Shown here: positions 11,061-21,681 of the stretch, in pieces
Layout of the letters: every line of letters begins with the position of its first letter
How positions within the stretch are numbered: the first letter of the stretch is position 1
Assembly (NCBI RefSeq): GCF_008831285.2
Contig: NW_022204901.1
Location: 1-26,954, forward strand
Source: Nymphaea colorata
Taxonomy: Eukaryota; Streptophyta; Magnoliopsida; Nymphaeales; Nymphaeaceae
Direction of reading: 5' to 3'
DNA length: 26,954 bases
Notes under the pieces: generated by a model
What the model was told of the DNA's origin: nothing
Databases searched by the model: none
The model's input: the letters and a program-made list of their open reading frames with translations, nothing else
Position numbers and translations under genes: made by a program

Positions 11061-11629
11061 TTTTTTTGTGTGTGTGTTTTTATATCAGATAAGCATGCTC
11101 TGTTTTTTTTAGGATTGAATGTAGTTTGGTTTCTCACGGATGAACATCCATAGCGTAATACAGAAAATCCGAGTAAAACATAAGCAGAACGGGAATCTAG
11201 AACCTCGTGCTTGGATTCATTCTACATGTATATGCATCTATACAAACTCAAAATATACAGGCTTCATGCTCCATTCATGATCGAAAATCCCCATACCTTT
11301 GAAACTCTGTAGCAACTTCCAGCAGCAACCCTTGCTTCTGGTTCTCTTCCCGCAGCCACGAGCCTCCGTTCCAACAAGAGAGCAATAAGCGTTTCTCACC
11401 CGTTCTCTCTCTCTCTTTCTAATGTTGGACGCTAATGCTACAGTAAAACGATGATTTCTCCTTTGCAGTTACATCATTATCCTTATCTTTTCCCAAAAAC
11501 ATCTCATTTATGATAAACTTGACAGTTGAGATGTTCATTATAAATCATTTAATCTTCCATTTGATGATTCCTCGTCAAATTAACGTTCCAAACGTTTAAG
11601 GAAACTTAATAAAAATCGTGGGTCTTACA

Positions 11630-11641
11630 TCCTTCCCCCCT
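11630..11641 (-). promoter_or_regulatory. Polypurine tract
   Basis: On the minus strand this is AGGGGGGAAGGA, twelve purines directly touching the 3' LTR start TGTAAGACCC. Such tracts survive RNase H and prime second-strand synthesis in LTR retrotransposons. Confidence 0.9.
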
Positions 11642-12024
11642 AAAAAGAAATTTCGTCCTCGAAATTTGAGCGTACTTTTTTGAAACAATTGGGGATAACT
11701 CTTTCTCATGTCCTCTTCTAACTCCCAAGTACATTTTTTTGATTCTATGATGTTGTCATTCTATTTGAACTAATGAGATGGTCTTATACATGTTCCTTTC
11801 GATCTATTATCTGCAGTGGTTGTTCTTTTGTTGTCATGTCTTCTTGCAACTCAACTTCTTCGTAGTCTATCACCTGCGAAGAATCAGATATATACTTCCT
11901 TAACATCGACATGTGAAATACTGGATGAACATGACCAAATTGTGGTGGAAGTGCAATTCAATATGCAACCTCTCCAATTTTTTTCAGAATCTCGAATGGA
12001 CCAATGTATCTTGGACTCAACTTT
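11642..12024 (-). pseudogene. Remnant of integrase C-terminal domain and tail
   Basis: Minus-strand frames in succession give KLSPRYIGPFEILKKIGEVA (from 12023), a TGA at 11958-11960, then ALPPQFGHVHPVFHMSMLRK, a stretch with VIDYEEVEL and QPLQIIDRKE, then YKTISLVQ and NDIIESKKCTWELEEDMRKS (Trp at about 11725-11727). This is the well-known plant Ty3/gypsy integrase end (GPFEIL..VAYRLALPP..VFHVSMLRKY..VIDY..TWE.E..MR). At least two frameshifts separate the pieces, and a second stop is at 11761-11763 where Trp is expected. The protein cannot be made intact. Its last codons run to the polypurine tract, as in complete relatives. Confidence 0.82.
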
Positions 12025-12030
12025 TCTTTC

Positions 12031-12159
12031 CTTAACTGCTGAGACAACCGACTTTCTTTGATCTTAGGGCGTTTTTACCCCAAATTTAATCTTTTGACCA
12101 TCCTCCAACCGAATCTTCAGCTTCTTCCTTCTACAATCTGTCGTCGCATAATGATCCAT
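12031..12159 (-). pseudogene. Remnant of protease C-terminus and protease/RT linker
   Basis: One minus-strand frame from 12159 reads MDHYATTDCRRKKLKIRLED and continues to a TAA at 12064-12066. It then reads KSVVSAVKERK beyond the stop. The first part resembles the MDWL..hhATxDCRxK motif near the end of Ty3/gypsy proteases, and the second the SxVISAxKAxK motif that follows it before reverse transcriptase. Both are matches by memory of the family, over short stretches, so an origin in the integrase region is not excluded. The stop and the loss of everything downstream make it non-functional. Confidence 0.5.
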
Positions 12160-12261
12160 GTATTTCTATTTTTACATTTTCTAGATATGTTTTGCATGTG
12201 TTTTTGTTTTTCATGGGCGTAACGACTAACAATTAATCAAACATATTCTTTCTTTCTAACT
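12160..12261 (-). other. AT-rich gap between the gag stop and the protease remnant
   Basis: This holds closely spaced stop codons on the minus strand and AT-rich sequence without recognisable protease residues. It occupies the place where the middle of the protease should be, so that part has been lost or scrambled. Confidence 0.55.
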
Positions 12262-13467
12262 TTAAAATTTAAACAAACTCTTAGAAACAAAAGAATGCGA
12301 TGCACGAGAGTCAAACAGAATATGAGCCCAATGAGATTGTACAAGAAGGGTACCTTCATTCACATCAGTGGATCTCAAATCTTCAACCGTGGTCGCGTAA
12401 ACTCTCCCAGGCACCTTCTTCTCTGCTGGTTGGTTGGCTGCACCTCGCCCCTGTTCTGCCTCTTTCTTCTTCGGGCACTCACGAATGAAATGTCCTCGCC
12501 TTCCACAATAGAGACATGTCCCGACCTCTCTGTAACATGGTTTGCCCGGGTGTTGGCGATGACATGTGGGACATTCATCGTCCTGCCTGGATGTTGATGG
12601 CCTCTGTCTCTTGAATCTATCCCCTTGGTTTACCTTGTCACTGCGCATGTCTGGCCTCGACTTGGATCGTAGAGATTCACTCTTCCTATCTGTCTCATGC
12701 ATCCTGTTCCAGCCCTCCTCAAGACGTGTGGCCATGTCGATAGCGTCGTCTAGATCCCTCGGACGACTACTAATTACTTGGTTTTGCAACCCGTCTTTAA
12801 GTCCTCTGACGAACTTATTTGCTCGGTCTGCATCAGCAGTATACACATGGGGGCAATATTTTTCCAGATGTCTGAATTTGACGACGTATTCATGCAGACT
12901 CAAACTCCCTTGTTGAAGCTCCAAGAATTCTTGCATGCGTTTCTCCCGTGTGAAAGTTGGGATGTAGGCATGTGTGAAAGCTTCCTTGAATTCTACCCAA
13001 GTCGCTTCGTGATTTGCGAACTTCACTTCCCGTTGAGTCCGCCACCATTCCTTAGCATCTCCTTTTAGCATAAAGGTTCCATATCGAACCTTCTTGTTGT
13101 CAGGCACTTCCAGGGTGGTAAAGATCTCCTCAGTTTCTATTATCCACTGTTCAGCATCGTCCGCAGTGCCTTTCCCATGAAACTTCGGAGGGTGCAAGCT
13201 CATAAACTGTTGGTGAGTTACTCCCCTTGCCTCACCAATTGTCGTTCCGTTTGTGTTTGTACTAGTTCCTCCTGTAGAAGCATTCTGCACCAGACCCTGC
13301 ATCACTCCCGTCATCATATGCAATGTGTTCATGATGAACGCTTGTTGTTGTTGATTATTTCCAACAGGTGTCCCAGCTCTGGTAGAACGAGTCTCCACAT
13401 TTCGACTCCTAGTGCTGCGAGGTCTTCTGCCTCTGCCTCTAGCACTTCCTCCTCTAGTACGTGCCAT
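12262..13467 (-). CDS. gag: Gag polyprotein with zinc knuckles, running into a truncated protease start
   Basis: The frame is 401 codons and opens with ATG. Gag coats the element RNA in cytoplasmic particles. Residues 1-30 are rich in Arg, Gly and Ser, like an RNA-binding tail. Residues about 92-235 match the retrotransposon Gag domain, with KFHGKGTADDAEQWI, MLKGDAKEWWRT and the stretch from FKEAFTHAYIPTF to LQQGSLSLHEYVVKFRHLEK. Two zinc-binding motifs follow: an unusual C299-x2-C302-x3-H306-x4-C311, and a classic C318-x2-C321-x4-H326-x4-C331. The tail (about 355-397) is the start of the aspartic protease, as in elements where gag and pro share a frame, but the usual D-S/T-G-A reads D386-S387-R388-A389, so the catalytic motif is broken, and the frame stops soon after at F401. 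A long Gag frame beside a ruined pol suggests that Gag function is kept or that decay is recent. Confidence 0.9.
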   Translation of the reverse strand: MARTRGGSARGRGRRPRSTRSRNVETRSTRAGTPVGNNQQQQAFIMNTLHMMTGVMQGLVQNASTGGTSTNTNGTTIGEARGVTHQQFMSLHPPKFHGKGTADDAEQWIIETEEIFTTLEVPDNKKVRYGTFMLKGDAKEWWRTQREVKFANHEATWVEFKEAFTHAYIPTFTREKRMQEFLELQQGSLSLHEYVVKFRHLEKYCPHVYTADADRANKFVRGLKDGLQNQVISSRPRDLDDAIDMATRLEEGWNRMHETDRKSESLRSKSRPDMRSDKVNQGDRFKRQRPSTSRQDDECPTCHRQHPGKPCYREVGTCLYCGRRGHFIRECPKKKEAEQGRGAANQPAEKKVPGRVYATTVEDLRSTDVNEGTLLVQSHWAHILFDSRASHSFVSKSLFKF

Positions 13468-13658
13468 TGAACTACATCATACGGAGGAACACAAAATATA
13501 ACTATTGTATTCGTAAGTAAAACAATTCGTTAAAGCTACTCTAAAATTTTAAAACTCAATATTCACACTAAATCAAAAACATATTCGTTAACAGGCTTGG
13601 ATGACCTTTCCTCTGCCTGTGATCGACCTTGGCATTGGACATTGACTCTAGACACTCT
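13468..13658 (-). other. Untranslated leader between primer site and gag
   Basis: About 190 bases separate the primer site from the gag start codon. I see no open frame of note. This is where a packaging signal would be expected in such elements, but no specific motif is recognisable. Confidence 0.6.
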
Positions 13659-13670
13659 GCTCTGATACCA
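13659..13670 (-). promoter_or_regulatory. Primer binding site for initiator tRNA-Met
   Basis: On the minus strand this reads TGGTATCAGAGC, the complement of the 3' end of plant initiator tRNA-Met. It matches 12 bases and stops at the base after GAGC, where A replaces the expected C. It lies 4 bases inside the 5' LTR end (spacer ACTT). First-strand DNA synthesis would start here. Confidence 0.93.
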
Positions 13671-14824
13671 AAGTTGTCACGACCCAATTTTTGACACCAA
13701 AAATTTTCTTTCATTTCTATAATAGCGGAAGCAATATTGAGTCATGACCAGAACATAAGACATTGTTTTATTTCAACAATAAAATACTTGGACCCAAACA
13801 AAAATAACCACAAATCCCCAAAACCGACGCAGTGCCCAGAATGCCAATGCCCGTCCATCACAAGACTGAGGTCGTCGCTCCAAAGCCAAAATCTATCAAG
13901 GACTACCTGTAGATAGAAAGAAGGGTCAGAATTCCTCTGAGTATGGAAAAATCCAGCCATGTGTGGAACATGGCCCATCAAAATAATATCTGGTTTTTGT
14001 AAAACAAATATCTTCAAATCTTAACACATATTAGAGTAACGTCACATGTTCAGCAACAAAACGAGGTGTGCACAACCTCCCAAAATTTCGTAGGCTTCCA
14101 ACCGTGGTCCTCTGACAATGTCAAGGTCATCGTGCCGAGCAACAGAAATCCCCGTGGGCACTCACGGGCAGAACAGAACATCTCTTCACCAGGCGATCCA
14201 ACGGATCGAGGGCACCTGAAGTAAAGCCTCCTGAGATATCTCAGATCGCCGCTGCAGCAGCATGGTCTCTCTAGGAACCCGGGTGGAGAGACCAGGAGTC
14301 TCGCTCCCAAACAGAAACAGAACAGAATCCCGGGCCCTTGTGCCGCCCAATACCCTGTGGGCCCTCCAGTACAGCCAGAGGAGCGTGCGTCAACAGTGAG
14401 CTCAGACCCACCACTACCTCCCGGGACGAAACCGATCACTGGGCAAAACAGAAAGCTCGCACTCGCATAACCATTGCACAAAGTCCACGTTTCGCCTTCG
14501 AATTTCAAAAGTGAGGGTTTACCAATGCTAGACATCGTCTAGTACCTCTCACAGAAACCGTCTGCCCTCAGGCTCGGTTTTCCAAACAGAATAATTCAGC
14601 TATTTTAAATCTTAACTGAATAGCAATAGAGCAAAACTCATTGATCTATAAACCTCTATTAGCAATATTATAATCCTTATTTGAAACAATAAAATTTGTA
14701 TTTAAATTCTCAAACGTGACTTTCCTCCTCTAATGGTTCCAAAGTTAATTTCAGAACCATATTTCTGAAATTTTAAACACCACAAAGAGCATCAAAAAGT
14801 AATATAGCATATCATGTCGTTTTT

Positions 14825-14832
14825 AATTTATA
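14825..14832 (-). promoter_or_regulatory. Candidate TATA box in the 5' LTR
   Basis: The minus strand reads TATAAATT here, mid-LTR and in the right orientation to drive gag, about 1.35 kb upstream of the gag start. The same motif sits at 10238-10245 in the other LTR. AT-rich LTRs hold many such words, and no start site can be confirmed by reading. Confidence 0.25.
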
Positions 14833-15083
14833 AAACCCCCTTTTTGTAATTTTTAAGAATTCAGGGGGTACCAAAACGTGATTTCTTATTAAATGCATGG
14901 TTTTTGCTCAAAATCACTTTCCCAAGCCTCTTTTTGAAGAGGTTTTCAGCAAAAACGTTGCGGCATGAACGCTTAAAAGTTATAACAGTTTTTTTCGCAA
15001 ATTTTGATAATAAGGTGGACCTGCTTTGAAATTTTTCATCATTGATATAAATTTGGCCCACGCTCGTTTTTCTTCATTTCACG

Positions 15084-15647
15084 CCTGCGTTTTCTCTCTC
15101 CTCACGAGCGCCTCTTCCTCGTCTTCGTGTTCGTCTGGTGGTGGAGTCTCCACCTTGCTTCCATGACCAAAACAAGAGAGAGATCTCTCTGTCTCGCGCC
15201 AAGGCTCCTTCCTCGCATGGTTCGCTCGACGGTGAAGCTTTCGTCGTCCTCAAAGGGGAACGAACCAGAGAGGAGGAGATTGTCTTCCTCTCCTTCCCTG
15301 ACGCTAGGGTTCTTCGTGCGCTGCTTCCAATCGACCGTCCGACCCTCTTAGCCGCCGCTGCCTCCTCTGCTGCTACCGTTTTTCATCTCTGCCTTGCGAC
15401 GTGTGGAGGAACCGGCAGGGAAGGAGGGACGACGGGAGGGTTACTGTTTTCCCCCAAACCGCTTCTGTTACAACCATCACGGTGTTCCCTTCTCTTGGAG
15501 CTCTCCAGCAACAAGAAGATTGAAGAAAACGCCCCTGCTATCGGCGTCCGTGGCAGAAGAAAAAGGAAATCGAGGCCTCGTTCTTCACGGGAGGGGATGA
15601 CTGAACGGGGGTTTCAGTCGAAACCCCTCAGTAAAGACCGTACCCCT
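15084..15647. other. GC-rich, CpG-bearing tract in the 5' LTR
   Basis: This is the second copy of the GC-rich tract, identical in every part compared, offset by 4587 bases from the left copy. In the 5' LTR it lies upstream of the candidate TATA box in the direction of element transcription. Confidence 0.5.
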
Positions 15648-16216
15648 TTTTTTTGTGTGTGTGTTTTTATATCAGATAAGCATGCTCTGTTTTTTTTAGG
15701 ATTGAATGTAGTTTGGTTTCTCACGGATGAACATCCATAGCGTAATACAGAAAATCCGAGTAAAACATAAGCAGAACGGGAATCTAGAACCTCGTGCTTG
15801 GATTCATTCTACATGTATATGCATCTATACAAACTCAAAATATACAGGCTTCATGCTCCATTCATGATCGAAAATCCCCATACCTTTGAAACTCTGTAGC
15901 AACTTCCAGCAGCAACCCTTGCTTCTGGTTCTCTTCCCGCAGCCACGAGCCTCCGTTCCAACAAGAGAGCAATAAGCGTTTCTCACCCGTTCTCTCTCTC
16001 TCTTTCTAATGTTGGACGCTAATGCTACAGTAAAACGATGATTTCTCCTTTGCAGTTACATCATTATCCTTATCTTTTCCCAAAAACATCTCATTTATGA
16101 TAAACTTGACAGTTGAGATGTTCATTATAAATCATTTAATCTTCCATTTGATGATTCCTCGTCAAATTAACGTTCCAAACGTTTAAGGAAACTTAATAAA
16201 AATCGTGGGTCTTACA

Positions 16217-16221
16217 GAAAC
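16217..16221. repeat. Target-site duplication, right copy (GAAAC)
   Basis: GAAAC follows the right LTR end GGTCTTACA directly, and the satellite then resumes as ACATTAGGTAAACC. Confidence 0.95.
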
Positions 16222-17686
16222 ACATTAGGTAAACCATAAGACATCAAATGAATCACTCGAATCTCATTCATTTTCATACAAACTTGAGATTTCGATCTAC
16301 TAAATCATTTAATATAGATGTAACAACAAGTTAAACACATTCAATTAAGCATGCATGATCATATGAATCATTTAAATCTCACTTGTATTGGTACGAACGC
16401 GTGATTTCAATCCGTTAGATCGTTCACTATGGATGTAACTCATCGGACTAATTACACACATTCAAAGTAATGCATAGATTCCATTTGTATCCATATGAAC
16501 TTGCGATTTCAATCATTTAAATCAGTCATTATAGATGTAAGAACAAGTGAAATACACTAGATTAACTGTAAGGGACCAGCTTAATGACATGACTCTCATT
16601 CATTTCCAAACGAACTTCTTATTTTCAATTAAATATATTGATCAAATATATGTAATAACAAGTGAAAATGAATCATTTAATCTCTCAATTAAATATATGT
16701 GATCAAATATATGTAATGACAAGTGAAACATACTAGGTTATCTACAAGACACCAAATGAATCACTCAAATCTCATTCATTTCCATACAAACCTATGATTT
16801 CAATATACTAAATCATTTAATATAGACGTAACAACAAGTTAAGCACATTCAACTAAGTATGCGTGATGAAATGAATCACTTAAATCTCACTCGTATTGAG
16901 ACGAGTGACTTAGTGTGCGTATGGATACAAATGAATGAGATATAACAACATGTTCAACTTATTGAACAAAGTACAAGAGATCAAACTAAACTAATCCATA
17001 GGTCTCCTCTACATCCTTATAAACTTGTGAGTTTTTATCGTTTAAATCGTTGATCATTGATGTCATAACGAGTGAAACACATTACGTTAATTATAAGACA
17101 CCAAATGAATCACTCAAATCTCATTTATTTTCACACAAACTTGTGATTTGAATTCACTTAATCGAGAAATATGGAAGTAACAACAAGTTAAGCACATTCA
17201 ATTAAGTATGTGTGATCATTTTAATCACTTAAATCGCACTTGTATTGATACGAACTTGTGATTTCAATCATTTAGATCGTGCACTATAGTTGTAACAATA
17301 AATTCAACTCATCGGACTAACTACACGCGTTTGTATCCACATGAACATGTGATTTCAATCATTTAAATCATTCATTATATATGTATTCCAAACGAACTTC
17401 TGGTATCAAAGCCACTAGGTCATTCTATATGTAAGTAAGAAATAGAGGTTAAGTATAAGACACCAAATGAATCACTCGAATCTCATTCATTTTTGCACAA
17501 ACTTGTGGTTTCAATCTACTAAATCATTTATTATAGACATAACAACAAGTTAAACACATTCAATTAAGTATGCATGATTATATAAATCACTTAAATCTCA
17601 CTTGTATTCGTACAAACATGTGATTTTAATCCTTTAGAACGTTCCCTATAGATGTAACAACAAATTCAACTCATCGGACTAACTAC
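16222..17686 (+). repeat. HOR-4, right part
   Basis: This is the rest of the interrupted unit. Without the element and one duplication copy, HOR-4 would be about 2630 bp. The shortfall against HOR-2 comes mainly from a deletion of roughly 470 bp at about 17443 (AAGAAAT joined to AGAGGTTAAGTATAAG), a loss of about 60 bp near 16625 and a small one near 16436. Island II is present at 16901-16941. Confidence 0.87.
16901..16941 (-). repeat. Inverted island II in HOR-4
   Basis: Same flipped segment with the 7-bp stem retained. The interior reads GACTTAGTGTGCG, where others read GATTTAGTGTGCG. Confidence 0.76.
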
Positions 17687-18558
17687 ACGTGTACAAATAT
17701 AGTAACTTCAACCATTTGTATCCATATAAATTTGTGATTTCAACCATTTAAATCATTCATTATAGATGTAATAACAAGTGAAATACATTAGATTAACTAT
17801 AAGGAACCAATATAGTGACTTTACTCTCATTCATTTCCAAATGGACTTTTTTCCTCAAGCCAATAAGTCATTCTATACGTATGTAACAAATTGTTACGCA
17901 CATTCAATTAAATATAAGCTATCAAATGTATGTAAGAACAAGTAAAAATGAATAACATAATCTCTCGATTAAACATAAACGATCAAATGTATGTAATAAC
18001 AAGTGAAACACATTAAGTTGCCTGTAAGACACCAAATGAATCACTCGAATCCCATTCATTTTCATATAAACCTATGATTTGAATTTACTAAATCATTTAA
18101 CATAAATGTAACAACAAGTTAAGTACATTCAATTAAATATGCGTGATCAATTGAATCACTTAAATCCCACTCGTATTGATGTGAACTTATGCATCTATCA
18201 CTATAGATGTAACAACATGTTCAACTTATCGTACAAACTGGAAAGGATCAAACTAATGCATATTCTCCTTTATATCCATATAAACTTGTGAGTTTTAATT
18301 ATTTAAATCATTGATCATGGATGTAATAACATGCGAAACACGTTAGGTCAACTATAAGACACCAAATGAATCACTCGAATCACATTCATTTTCATACAAA
18401 CTTGTGATTTCAGTTCACTTAATCAAGCAACATGGATCTAACAATAAGTTAAGCACATTCAATTAAGCATGTGTGATCATTTAAATCACTTAAATCGCAC
18501 TTGTATTGATACGAACTTGTCATTTCAATCCTTTAGATCGTGCACTATAGTCGTACCA

Positions 18559-18732
18559 ATACTAGTCAGATTTAAGTGATTCATATGATCACGCATACTT
18601 TATTGAATGTACTTGACTTATTGTTATATCAATGTTAAATGATTTAGTAGAGTGAAATCACAGGCTTGCTTGAAAATGAATGAGATTTGAGTGATTCATT
18701 TGGTGCCCTATTGTTAACCTAATTCACTTGTT
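18559..18732 (-). repeat. Inverted island I in HOR-5
   Basis: Same flipped X-Y segment and junctions, with small substitutions such as ACTAGTCAG at the left edge and GCTTGCTTGAAAATG inside. Confidence 0.87.
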
Positions 18733-19556
18733 AAGCACATTCAATTAAAATACAAGTGAAACACGTTAGGTTAACTATATGACACCAAATGAATCACTTG
18801 TTAAGGACATCCGTATTAAGAATCATTATAAACGTAACAACTAGTGAAACACATTAGGTAAACCATAAGACACCAAATGAATCACTCGAATCTCATTCAT
18901 TTTCATACAAACTTGCGATTTCGATCTACTAAATCATTTAATATAGATGTAACATTAAATTAAACACATTCAATTAAGCATGCATGATCATATGAATCAT
19001 TTAAATCTCACTTGTATTGGTACGAACGCGTGATTTCAATCCTTTAGATCGTTCACTATAGATGTAATAACAAATTCAACTCATCGGACTAATTACACGC
19101 ATTCAAAGTAATGCATAGATCCCATTTGTATCCATATGAACTTGCGATTTCAATCACTTAAATCATTCATTATAGATGTAATAACAAGTGAAATACACTA
19201 GATTAATTGTAAGAAACCAACTTAATGACATGACTCTCATTCATTTCCAAACGAACTTCTTATTTCAAGCCACTAAGTCATTCTATATGTATGTAACAAA
19301 TGGCTACGCACACTCAATTAAATATATTGATCAAATATATGTAATAACAAGTGAAAATGAATCATTTAATCTCTCAATTAAATATATGTGATCAAATATA
19401 TGTAACAACAAGTGAATCGCTCAAATCTCATTCATTTCCATACAAACCTATGATTTCAATATACTAAATCATTTAATATAGACGTAACAACAAGTTAAGC
19501 ACATTCAATTAAGTATGCGTGATCAAATGAATCACTTAAATCTCACTCGTATTGAG

Positions 19557-19597
19557 ACGAGTGATTTAGTGTGCGTATGGATACAAATGAATGAGAT
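19557..19597 (-). repeat. Inverted island II in HOR-5
   Basis: Same flipped segment, with the 7-bp stem and 6-base loop intact. Confidence 0.77.
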
Positions 19598-21681
19598 GTA
19601 ACAACATGTTCAACTTATTTAGCAAACTACAAGGGATCAAACTAAACTAATCCATAGGTCTTCTTTACATCCATATAAACTTGTTAGTTTTTATCGTTTA
19701 AATCGTTGATCATAGATGTCATAACGAGTGAAACACATTAGGTTAATTATAAGACACCAAATGAATCACTCAAATCTCATTTATTTTCACACAAACTTGT
19801 GATTTGAATTCACTTAATCTAGCAATATGGATGTAACAACAAGTTAAGCACATTCAATTAAGTATGTGTGATCATTTGGATCACTTAAATCGCACTTGTA
19901 TTGATAGGAACTTGTGATTTCAATCATTTAGATCGTGCACTATAGTTGTAACAATAAATTCAACTCATCGGACTAACTATACGCGTTTGTATCCACATGA
20001 ACATGTGATTTCAATCATTTAAATCATTCATTATATATGTATTCCAAACGAACTTCTGGTATCAAAGCCACTAGGTCATTCTATACGTAAGTATGAAATG
20101 GTCACGCACATTCAATTAAATACAAGTGATCAATTATATGTAATAACAAGTGAAAATGAAACACTTATTCTCTCAATTAAATATAAGTGATCAAATATAT
20201 GTAATAACAAGTGAAACACATTAGGTTACTTACAAGACACCAAATGAATCACTCCAATATCATTCATTTTCATACAAACCTATGATTTTAAGCTACTAAA
20301 TCATTTAATATAGACGTAACAACAAGTTAAACACATTCAATTACGTATGTGTGATAAAATGAATCACTTAAATCCCACTCGTATTGATACGAACTTGTGA
20401 TTTCAATTCCTTACATCGATCACCATAGATGTAAGAACTAGTTCAACTTATTGAACTAACTAAAAGGGATCAAACTAATGCATTGGTCTCCTTTATATCC
20501 ATACGAACTTGTAAGTTTTAATCATTTAAATCATTGATCAAAGATGTAATAACAAGTGAAACACAATAAGTTAACTACAAGACACCAAATGAATCACTCG
20601 AATCTCACTCATTTTCGCACAAACTTGTGATTTGAATATACTAAATCATTTATTATAGACGTAACAACAAGTTAAACACATTCAATTAAGTATGCATGAT
20701 TATATGACTCACTTAAATCTCACTTGTATTTGTACAAACATGTGATTTCAATCCTTTAGAACGATCCCTATAGATGTAACAACAAATTCAACTCATCGGA
20801 CTAACTACACGTGTACAAATATAGTGACTTCAACCATTTGTATCCATATAAACTTGTGATTTCAACCATTTAAATCATTCATTATAGATGTAATAACAAG
20901 TGAAATACATTAGATTAACTATAAGGGACCAATATAGTGACTTGACTCTCATTCATTTCCAAACGGACTTCTTTTTTCAAGCCAATAAGTCATTCTTTAC
21001 GTATGTAACAAATGGTTACACACATTCAATTAAATATAAGTTATCAAATGTATGTAAGAACAAGTAAAAATGAATCACATAATCTCTCGATTAAACATAT
21101 GTGATCAAATGTAAGTAATAACAAGTGAAACACATTAAGTAACCTGTGAGAAACCAAATGAATCACTCGAATCTCATACATTTTCATATAAACCTATGTT
21201 TTGAATTTACTAAATCATTTAATATAAATGTAACAACAAGTTAAGTACATTCAATTAAATATGTGTGATTAATTGAATCACTTAAATCCCACTCGTATTG
21301 ATGTGAACTTGTGCATCGATCACTATAGATGTAACAACATGTTCAACTTATCGTACAAACTAGAAAGGATCAAACTAATGCATAGGTCTCCTTTGTATCC
21401 ATATAAACTTGTGAGTTTTAATTATTTAAATCATTGATCATGGATGTAATAACATGCAAAACACGTTAGGTTAACAATAAGACACCAAATGAATCACTCG
21501 AATCACATTCATTTTCATACAAACTTGTGATTTCAGTTCACTTAATCAAGCAACATGGATGTAACAATAAGTTAAGCACATTCAATTAAGTATGTGTGAT
21601 CATTTGAATCACATAAATTGCACTTGTATTGATACGAACTTGTAATTTCAATCCTTTAGATCGTGCACTATAGTCGTACCA

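Larger units (their letters stand above)
9088..11629 (-). repeat. 3' LTR of the element (left-hand copy, 2542 bp)
   Basis: This is the second copy of the same 2542-bp sequence, next to the polypurine tract and so the 3' LTR. The plus strand runs from TGTCACGACCC to GGTCTTACA. I saw no difference from the right copy. At 2542 bp each, the LTRs are longer than the internal region. The plus-strand open frame of about 200 codons inside the LTR depends on a non-ATG start and resembles no family I recognise, so I do not call it a gene. Confidence 0.95.
9088..16216 (-). mobile_element. Non-autonomous Ty3/gypsy LTR retrotransposon, gag-only (TR-GAG-like)
   Basis: The element is 7129 bp: two 2542-bp LTRs around 2045 bp of internal sequence, bounded by GAAAC duplications. 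The primer site lies beside the right LTR and the polypurine tract beside the left one, so transcription runs on the minus strand, right to left. Inside are an intact gag, a broken protease and an integrase C-terminal tail; reverse transcriptase, RNase H and the integrase core are absent. The Gag type, the iMet primer and the very long LTRs resemble the Del/Tekay group of Ty3/gypsy, but the clade is an inference because no reverse transcriptase remains. LTR pairs with gag but no pol have been described in plants as TR-GAG elements. It must rely on enzymes from a complete relative elsewhere in the genome. Confidence 0.93.
13675..16216 (-). repeat. 5' LTR of the element (right-hand copy, 2542 bp)
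   Basis: Read on the minus strand it starts TGTAAGACCCACG and ends GGGTCGTGACA, with the usual TG...CA ends. It lies next to the primer site, which makes it the 5' LTR. It matches the left LTR in length and at every place compared: both ends, the middle GC-rich tract, and all four longer open frames, which translate identically. A 5' LTR normally holds the promoter, and transcription would head leftward into gag. Its satellite flank is joined through the GAAAC duplication. Confidence 0.95.
17687..20808 (+). repeat. HOR-5 (3122 bp)
   Basis: This is a nearly complete unit with island I at 18559-18732 and island II at 19557-19597. The main difference from HOR-2 is a loss of about 37 bp near 19410, where ACAACAAGTGAA runs directly into TCGCTCAAATCTC, plus the absence of the extra 35-bp piece that HOR-2 has. 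Confidence 0.88.

Noticed and set aside
10551-11153. A 200-codon plus-strand frame in each LTR (also 15138-15740)
   Set aside because: It begins with GTG rather than ATG, runs opposite to the element, shows no domain, and is identical in both LTRs only because the LTRs are identical. The underlying GC-rich tract is noted as a finding, not a gene.
11404-11420. A CT microsatellite in the LTR (also about 15991-16007)
   Set aside because: It is short, present in both LTR copies as expected, and not informative.
11816-12061. An 81-codon plus-strand frame over the integrase remnant
   Set aside because: The minus strand here encodes clear integrase-tail motifs, so the plus-strand frame is a shadow.
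12295-13470. Several plus-strand open frames opposite gag
   Set aside because: They are shadow frames of the gag coding sequence on the other strand and match nothing.
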